A DNA stretch of 64,000 nucleotides. Origin: Nitrobacter winogradskyi Nb-255 (GTDB taxonomy: Bacteria; Pseudomonadota; Alphaproteobacteria; Rhizobiales; Xanthobacteraceae). The position numbers were made by a program, and so were the translations under genes. Under the pieces are notes generated by a model that saw only the letters and a program-made list of their open reading frames with translations, made no database searches and was not told the DNA's origin. The stretch covers positions 1,950,001 to 2,014,000 of the forward strand of contig NC_007406.1 of NCBI RefSeq assembly GCF_000012725.1. Reading direction: 5' to 3'. Below are positions 59,269-64,000 of this stretch, one piece after another (positions within the stretch are counted from its first letter, which is position 1; the number at the start of each line of letters is the position of its first letter).

Positions 59269-61179
59269 ATGCTTCGAGGAATACGCAACGCCTCATCAAA
59301 CTGGCTCGGCAAGACCCTCATGACGATCGTGATGGGCCTGTTGATCGTCGCCTTCGGCATCTGGGGCATCGCGGACATCTTTCACGGCTTCGGCCAGTCC
59401 GCGCTGGCCACGGTGGGCGGCACCGAGATTTCGACCGAGCAGTTCCGGCAGATCTACAACGACCGGCTGCAACAGATCGGACGCCAGTTCGGCCGCCCGC
59501 TGCCTCCCGATCAGGTCAGGGCTCTCGGCCTCGACCGCCAGATCCTGCAGCAGGTGATCGCGGAGGCAGCGCTCGACGAAGACGCCCAGCGCAAGGGTCT
59601 CAAGGTGTCGGACGAGGAGATCGGCCGACAGATCAAGAGCGATCCCAACTTCAAGGGTGCGAATAACGCCTTCGACGCGGCGCGTTTCGCCGGCCTCATC
59701 CGCCAGCTGGGATACACCGAGCAGCGCTACGTCGCCGAGCAGCGAAACATGGCGCTGCGCCGCCAGATCGTCGGAACGATGACGGCCGGCGTCGAGCCCT
59801 CGAAAACGCTGCTGGAGGCGTTGAACCGCTTCCAGAACGAGCAGCGGACCATCGACTACGTCAAGCTCGGCGCGGCGCAGGCCGGAACCATCGATCCTCC
59901 CACGGCGGACCAGTTGTCCGGATATTTCGACGCCCACAAGGTGCAGTTCCGCGCGCCGGAATATCGCAAGGTGGCTTTCGTGGTCTTGACGCCCGAGGAA
60001 GTCGCCAAATGGACCGCCGTGTCCGACGACGACGCCAGAAAAATCTACGAGGAGCGCAAGGACAAGCTGTCCACGCCCGAACGGCGACAACTCCGGCAGA
60101 TCATGTTCCCCAGCGTCACGGACGCCCAGGCCGCGCGGGAGAAGATCGCCGGCGGCGCGTCGTTCGACGACATCGCCAGGGAGCGCGGCCTTGCGACCTC
60201 GGACATCGACCTTGGCACGATCTCGAAAGCCGAGATCATCGATCCCGCCATCGCCAATGCAGCGTTCTCGATCAACAGCGATGAAGTCAGCCAGCCGACC
60301 CAGGGTCGATTTGGAGTCGCGCTGATCAAGGTCGGCCGCATTGAGCCGGGCAACCAGCCGACTTATGAAAGCGTTGCCGAAAAACTGAAGCGCGACGTCG
60401 CGCTCGACCGCGCGCGCGCTGAAATCAACAACCTCCACAACAAGATGGAGGACGAGCGCGGAGGCGGCGCGAGCGTTGTCGAAGCGGCCAAGAAAGTCGG
60501 GCTGTCCGCGGTCACCATCGAAGCCACCGACCGCTCCGGGCGCGCGCCGGACGGCAAACCCGTGTCTGGAATTCCGCAGGGCGTCGACCTGATCGCGCAG
60601 GCGTTCGCCAGCGATGTCGGCGTCGACAACGACACGCTGCAACTCGGCAACAACGGCTTCATCTGGTTCGACGTTATCGGCGTCACCCCCTCGCGTGACC
60701 GCACGCTCGACGAGGTCAAGGACAAGGTCGAAGCGAGGTGGCGCGAAGACCAGATCAGCAGCCGCCTGATGACCAAAGCGACGGATACGATCCGCAAACT
60801 TGAGCAGGGCGGCAAGCTCGCCGACGAGGCGGCCAGCCTCGGTCTCAAGGTCGAGAGCGCGAGCGCGATCAAGCGGGACGCCACGACGACCGCCCTTCCC
60901 GCCGCCGTGGTCGCCGCCGTATGCCGCGCCGCCAAGGACGCAGCCGGCCAGGCGCCCGGCGCGGGCAATGACGAATGGTTCATTTTCCGCGTCACCGACG
61001 TGAAGGTGCCGACGCTCGATCTCGCCTCCGATGAGACGAAAAAGCTGCGTGAAGGCGTCCAGCGCGGCCTGTCGGATGAGTATATCGGCCAGTACATCGT
61101 CAAGCTCGAAGCCGAGATCGGCACCAAGATCAATCAGGCGGCGGTGGCGCAGATCACCGGCGCCAGCAGCAACTTCTGA
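59269..61179 (+). CDS. ppiD: PpiD-type periplasmic folding chaperone/isomerase
   Basis: A 636-residue inner-membrane-anchored protein. After a basic start, one membrane helix lies near 16-38 (LMTIVMGLLIVAFGIWGIAD). The SurA-N-like chaperone region follows, including STEQFRQIYNDRLQQIG. A parvulin-like domain lies near 245-350 (RRQLRQIMFPSVTDAQAARE, then FDDIARERGLATSDIDLGTI). The ATG at 59269 is the only sensible start; the open frame extends upstream through the tandem repeat. It probably assists folding of exported and outer-membrane proteins, and leads a unit with trpD and trpC. Confidence 0.88.
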   Translation: MLRGIRNASSNWLGKTLMTIVMGLLIVAFGIWGIADIFHGFGQSALATVGGTEISTEQFRQIYNDRLQQIGRQFGRPLPPDQVRALGLDRQILQQVIAEAALDEDAQRKGLKVSDEEIGRQIKSDPNFKGANNAFDAARFAGLIRQLGYTEQRYVAEQRNMALRRQIVGTMTAGVEPSKTLLEALNRFQNEQRTIDYVKLGAAQAGTIDPPTADQLSGYFDAHKVQFRAPEYRKVAFVVLTPEEVAKWTAVSDDDARKIYEERKDKLSTPERRQLRQIMFPSVTDAQAAREKIAGGASFDDIARERGLATSDIDLGTISKAEIIDPAIANAAFSINSDEVSQPTQGRFGVALIKVGRIEPGNQPTYESVAEKLKRDVALDRARAEINNLHNKMEDERGGGASVVEAAKKVGLSAVTIEATDRSGRAPDGKPVSGIPQGVDLIAQAFASDVGVDNDTLQLGNNGFIWFDVIGVTPSRDRTLDEVKDKVEARWREDQISSRLMTKATDTIRKLEQGGKLADEAASLGLKVESASAIKRDATTTALPAAVVAAVCRAAKDAAGQAPGAGNDEWFIFRVTDVKVPTLDLASDETKKLREGVQRGLSDEYIGQYIVKLEAEIGTKINQAAVAQITGASSNF

Positions 61180-61215
61180 CGAGAACCGGCGAGCGCCGCA
61201 TCCCGAAAGCATCCG

Positions 61216-62229
61216 ATGGACGATCTCAAGGTTCTCATTGGAAAGGTCGCCACCGGCGCGACACTGACGCGGGAGGAAGCCGCCGCCGCGTTCAACAGCA
61301 TGATGTCCGGCGAAGCGACTCCCTCGCAGATGGGCGGCCTTTTGATGGCGCTGCGCGTGCGCGGGGAAACCGTCGACGAGATCACCGGGGCGGTCTCGGC
61401 GATGAGATCCATGATGCTGCGGGTCAAGGCGCCCGTGGATGCGGTCGACGTCGTCGGCACCGGCGGCGACGGCTCGGGCTCGGTGAATGTCTCGACCTGC
61501 GCGTCATTCATCGTCGCAGGCGCCGGCGTGACCGTCGCCAAGCACGGCAATCGCGCGCTGTCCTCCAGATCCGGGGCCGCCGACTGTCTCGCCGCGCTCG
61601 GCATCAGGATCGACCTCACCCCCGAACAGGTCGGCCGCTGCATCAACGAGGCCGGCATCGGCTTCATGTTCGCGCCCGCGCATCACCCCGCGATGAAGAA
61701 TGTCGGCCCGACCCGCGTCGAACTCGCGACCCGCACCATCTTCAACCTGCTGGGACCGCTGTCCAATCCCGCGGGCGTCAGGCGGCAGATGGTCGGCGTG
61801 TTCTCGCGGCAATGGGTGCAGCCGCTGGCGCAGGTGCTCAAGAATCACGGCTCGGAATCGGCATGGGTCGTTCACGGCTCGGACGGCCTGGACGAGATCA
61901 CCCTCGCCGGCCCGACATTCGTCGCCGCACTCGAAGACGGCAATATCCGCACCTTCGAGGTGACGCCTGAAGATGCGGGACTGGAGCGCGCCGACGGCGA
62001 CGCGCTGAAAGGCGGAGACGCCGAGGCGAACGCGGCCTCCTTGCGCGCGGTGCTCGAAGGCAAGCCGGGCGCCTTCCGCGATGTCGCGCTGCTCAACGCG
62101 GCGGCGGCGCTGATCGTGGCCGGCAAGGCGAAGACCTTGAAGGAGGGTGTCGCGCTTGGGGCGAAATCGCTCGACGGCGGCGGCGCGCTGAACAAGCTGA
62201 AGCAATTGATCGCGGTTTCCAACGGTTGA
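61216..62229 (+). CDS. trpD: Anthranilate phosphoribosyltransferase
   Basis: A 337-residue enzyme of tryptophan synthesis that links anthranilate to PRPP. The PRPP-binding loop is [16 protein letters not shown], followed by [15 protein letters not shown]. The C-terminal half includes [23 protein letters not shown] at 61216, 36 bp after ppiD and 10 bp before trpC, so the three are likely cotranscribed. Confidence 0.95.
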
Positions 62230-62239
62230 GGACGATGGC

Positions 62240-63034
62240 GTGGCCGACATCCTGACCAGGATCGAAACCTACAAGCGCGAGGAGATCGCGAGCGCAAAGC
62301 GTGCACGTCCCCTCGGCGAGGTCACGGCCGCCGCGAAGGCCGCCCCGCCGCCGCGCGGTTTTACCGATACCATCCGCGCCAAACTCGCGCGAGGCGATTA
62401 CGCCCTGATCGCCGAGATCAAGAAAGCCTCACCGTCCAAAGGACTGATCCGCGCCGACTTCGATCCGCCGTCGCTCGCCCGCGCCTATGAGGCCGGCGGC
62501 GCGGCCTGCCTCTCCGTTCTGACCGATGCGCCGTCGTTTCAGGGCCATCTCGATTTCATGGTCGCCGCCCGCGCCGCGACATCGCTGCCGGTGCTGCGCA
62601 AGGACTTCATATTCGACACCTATCAGGTCGTCGAGGCGCGGGCGCATGGAGCGGACTGCATCCTGATCATCATGGCCGCGCTCGATGATGACGCTGCGAA
62701 AGACATCGAGGCGACCGCGCTCGATCTCGGCATGGATGTGCTGCTCGAAATCCATAACCGCGAGGAACTGGATCGTGCGCTCAAGCTTCGCTCGCCGATG
62801 ATCGGCGTCAACAACCGCAATCTGCGCACCTTCGAGACGACGCTCGAAACCAGCGAAGGCCTGGCGCCGTACATCCCGAAAGAACGGCTCATGGTCGGCG
62901 AAAGCGGTATCTTCACGCCCGCCGATCTCGCGCGGCTCGAACGGGTCGGCATCTCCACTTTTCTGGTCGGCGAAAGCCTGATGCGGCAAGCCGACGTCAC
63001 GGCCGCAACGCGCACGCTGCTTAAACATGCGTAG
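62240..63034 (+). CDS. trpC: Indole-3-glycerol phosphate synthase
   Basis: A 264-residue TIM-barrel enzyme that closes the indole ring from CdRP. Motifs are [54 protein letters not shown] and [13 protein letters not shown]. The start is GTG at 62240 with GAGGA upstream; the nearby ATG at 62235 is out of frame. It ends the ppiD-trpD-trpC run. trpF is not fused to it. Confidence 0.95.
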   Translation: MADILTRIETYKREEIASAKRARPLGEVTAAAKAAPPPRGFTDTIRAKLARGDYALIAEIKKASPSKGLIRADFDPPSLARAYEAGGAACLSVLTDAPSFQGHLDFMVAARAATSLPVLRKDFIFDTYQVVEARAHGADCILIIMAALDDDAAKDIEATALDLGMDVLLEIHNREELDRALKLRSPMIGVNNRNLRTFETTLETSEGLAPYIPKERLMVGESGIFTPADLARLERVGISTFLVGESLMRQADVTAATRTLLKHA

Positions 63035-63084
63035 CCTCCGTCTCGCCTCCTTTTCCTCTTGTGGGAGAGGGAAGCAACCAGCCT

Positions 63085-63175
63085 GGAGCCTTCACTTCCG
63101 ATGGAATTCCATGATTCTAATTTGACGCGTTTTCTTCACGCGAACCGGTATCCACTTCGCTTGAGAACGCTATAG
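63085..63175 (+). repeat. Class 1 repeat in the moaC leader
   Basis: GGAGCCTTCACTTCCGATGG, TTCTAATTTGACGCG, TTTTCTTCACGCGAACCGG, then CACTTCGCTTGAGAACG and CTATAG. Only 12 bases separate it from the moaC ATG, so its end supplies part of the ribosome binding site. Confidence 0.85.
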
Positions 63176-63187
63176 GATTTGATTGAT

Positions 63188-63697
63188 ATGGCAGACAAGA
63201 AAAACAAACCCGCCCTCACCCACATCGACGTCAAAGGCGAGGCGCGGATGGTCGATGTCTCGGCAAAGCCCGCAACCGAACGCGTCGCCGTTGCCGAAGG
63301 CCAGGTCGTCATGACCAAGGCGACGCTGGCCCTGATCGAAAGCGGCAACGCCAAGAAAGGCGACGTGCTCGGCACCGCGCGCATCGCCGGCATCATGGCC
63401 GCCAAGCGCACTTCGGAACTGATCCCGCTCTGTCATCCGCTGGCGCTGTCGAAAGTCACGCTCGATATCGAGACCGACAAGAAGATTCCCGGCTGCCGGG
63501 TGCGCGCCAGCGTCAAGGTTTCCGGCCCGACCGGCGTGGAGATGGAAGCCCTCACCGCGGTCTCCGTCGCCTGCCTGACGATCTACGACATGATCAAGGC
63601 CGTGGAACGCGGCGTTCGTATCGAGGGCATTCATCTGGTCGAGAAGAAGGGCGGCAAGTCCGGCCACTATCTCGTGACGGATAACGCTCCAGAATGA
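63188..63697 (+). CDS. moaC: Cyclic pyranopterin monophosphate synthase
   Basis: A 169-residue enzyme that, with MoaA, converts GTP to cyclic pyranopterin monophosphate, the first molybdopterin intermediate. Signatures are [34 protein letters not shown] and the C-terminal [20 protein letters not shown] with the KSGHYLV tail. ATG 63188 is chosen; an in-frame TTG at 63179 lies in the repeat border. AGGA at 63174-63177 straddles the repeat end. moeA usually follows in relatives, but the window ends first. Confidence 0.95.
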   Translation: MADKKNKPALTHIDVKGEARMVDVSAKPATERVAVAEGQVVMTKATLALIESGNAKKGDVLGTARIAGIMAAKRTSELIPLCHPLALSKVTLDIETDKKIPGCRVRASVKVSGPTGVEMEALTAVSVACLTIYDMIKAVERGVRIEGIHLVEKKGGKSGHYLVTDNAPE

Positions 63698-63813
63698 TAA
63701 GTGACCGGCGTGAACGCGCCGTCGGGCGACATCCGGCTCATCGCACCGTTGTATGCGAGCCGAAAGTTCGGTAGATGATTGACGCGCCCGCCAGGCGCGT
63801 CCCAATGCGGTGG

Positions 63814-63897
63814 TTCAGAAGCGCTTCATTGCCCCATCGAGTCCGTCAAGTGACATCAAAGGTTGCGGCAAGAGTATGCGACTTCGGAATTGGACAC
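63814..63897 (-). repeat. Fragment joining hairpins G and H
   Basis: The reverse complement of CGCTTCATTGCCCCATCGAG and the next nine bases matches 51359-51387 exactly (29 bp), and TTGCGGCAAGAGTATGCGAC to GGACACTAG matches hairpin G. Compared with 51245-51407, the middle part (the second arm of G and the first arm of H) is missing. Confidence 0.8.
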
Positions 63898-64000
63898 TAG
63901 AGCATTATCGCTTCTGATTGAATCAGAAGCGAAGTTCCAGATTATTGTTTTGGCGCGTTTTCTTCACGCGAACCGGTTTCCACTTCGCTCGAAAACGCTA
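63897..64000 (+). repeat. Class 1 repeat reaching the window end
   Basis: TAGAGCATTATCGCTTCTG, the palindrome with GATTGAATCAGAAGCG, TTATTGTTTTGGCGCG, TTCACGCGAACCGGTTTCC and CGCTCGAAAACGCTA. It is the best-conserved copy and is cut by the window edge, with the last bases (TAG) beyond it. Confidence 0.88.

Noticed and set aside
59296-61212. A 638-codon open frame opposite ppiD.
   Set aside because: ppiD has clear domains and a proper start, and this frame is its shadow.

Overview
The window is about 64 kb of GC-rich chromosome from an alphaproteobacterium. Gene content and order point to Hyphomicrobiales, family Nitrobacteraceae/Bradyrhizobiaceae. The signs are a Bradyrhizobium-type cyclic beta-glucan locus (ndvC, an ndvD-like gene, ndvB), an ExoR homologue, E1-beta with a fused lipoyl domain, and several conserved alphaproteobacterial blocks. 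Nitrobacter is my best guess at genus, but that is inference from memory of gene order, not a search.

Layout. 0-3.5 kb: pcm, tRNA-Asn, a truncated conserved gene and five small hypothetical genes. 3.5-12.2 kb: glmU, a membrane-anchored SPOR-like protein, and the beta-glucan locus. 12.4-15.6 kb: tRNA-Lys, a HIG1-domain protein, a PcfJ-domain protein and two small exported proteins. 15.8-25.9 kb: cysK, the tgt-queA-ppiB-ppiA-coaD run, a small exported protein, gyrA and marC. 26-34.6 kb: scpB-scpA-nagZ-SPOR-argS-dgt, then divergent erpA and xth. 34.6-43.2 kb: exoR with a coupled small gene, then lpdA, an OmpA-like protein, a small exported protein, pdhC, pdhB, pdhA and ftsB. 43.2-49.8 kb: an accessory interval of an FMN reductase, an isoprenylcysteine-methyltransferase-like protein, two alpha/beta-hydrolase-like proteins and a wrecked autotransporter. 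It separates ftsB from eno. 49.8-58.9 kb: eno, queF, an outer-membrane barrel, an MFS transporter overlapping kdsA, an exported PAAR protein, pyrG, secG and tpiA. 59-63.7 kb: ppiD-trpD-trpC and moaC.

How the genes work together. Most are housekeeping: envelope precursors (glmU, kdsA, nagZ), queuosine (queF, tgt, queA), pyruvate dehydrogenase (pdhABC, lpdA), glycolysis (eno, tpiA), chromosome topology and segregation (gyrA, scpAB), periplasmic folding (ppiA, ppiD), tryptophan (trpDC) and cofactors (coaD, moaC, erpA).

The most unusual feature is not a gene. Intergenic spaces are packed with at least eight sequence classes of hairpin-forming repeats. Most end in CTAG or CTATAG. They are often nested or chained, and several sit exactly on gene ends: the TAG stops of xthA, eno and ppiB lie inside a repeat border, and the stops of pcm and cysK and of two other genes directly abut or touch one. 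These repeats, the tandem repeat before ppiD, a Tgt lacking its zinc cysteines and the multiply broken autotransporter are the points I would check first. I see no CRISPR array, prophage, insertion sequence or obvious defence system.
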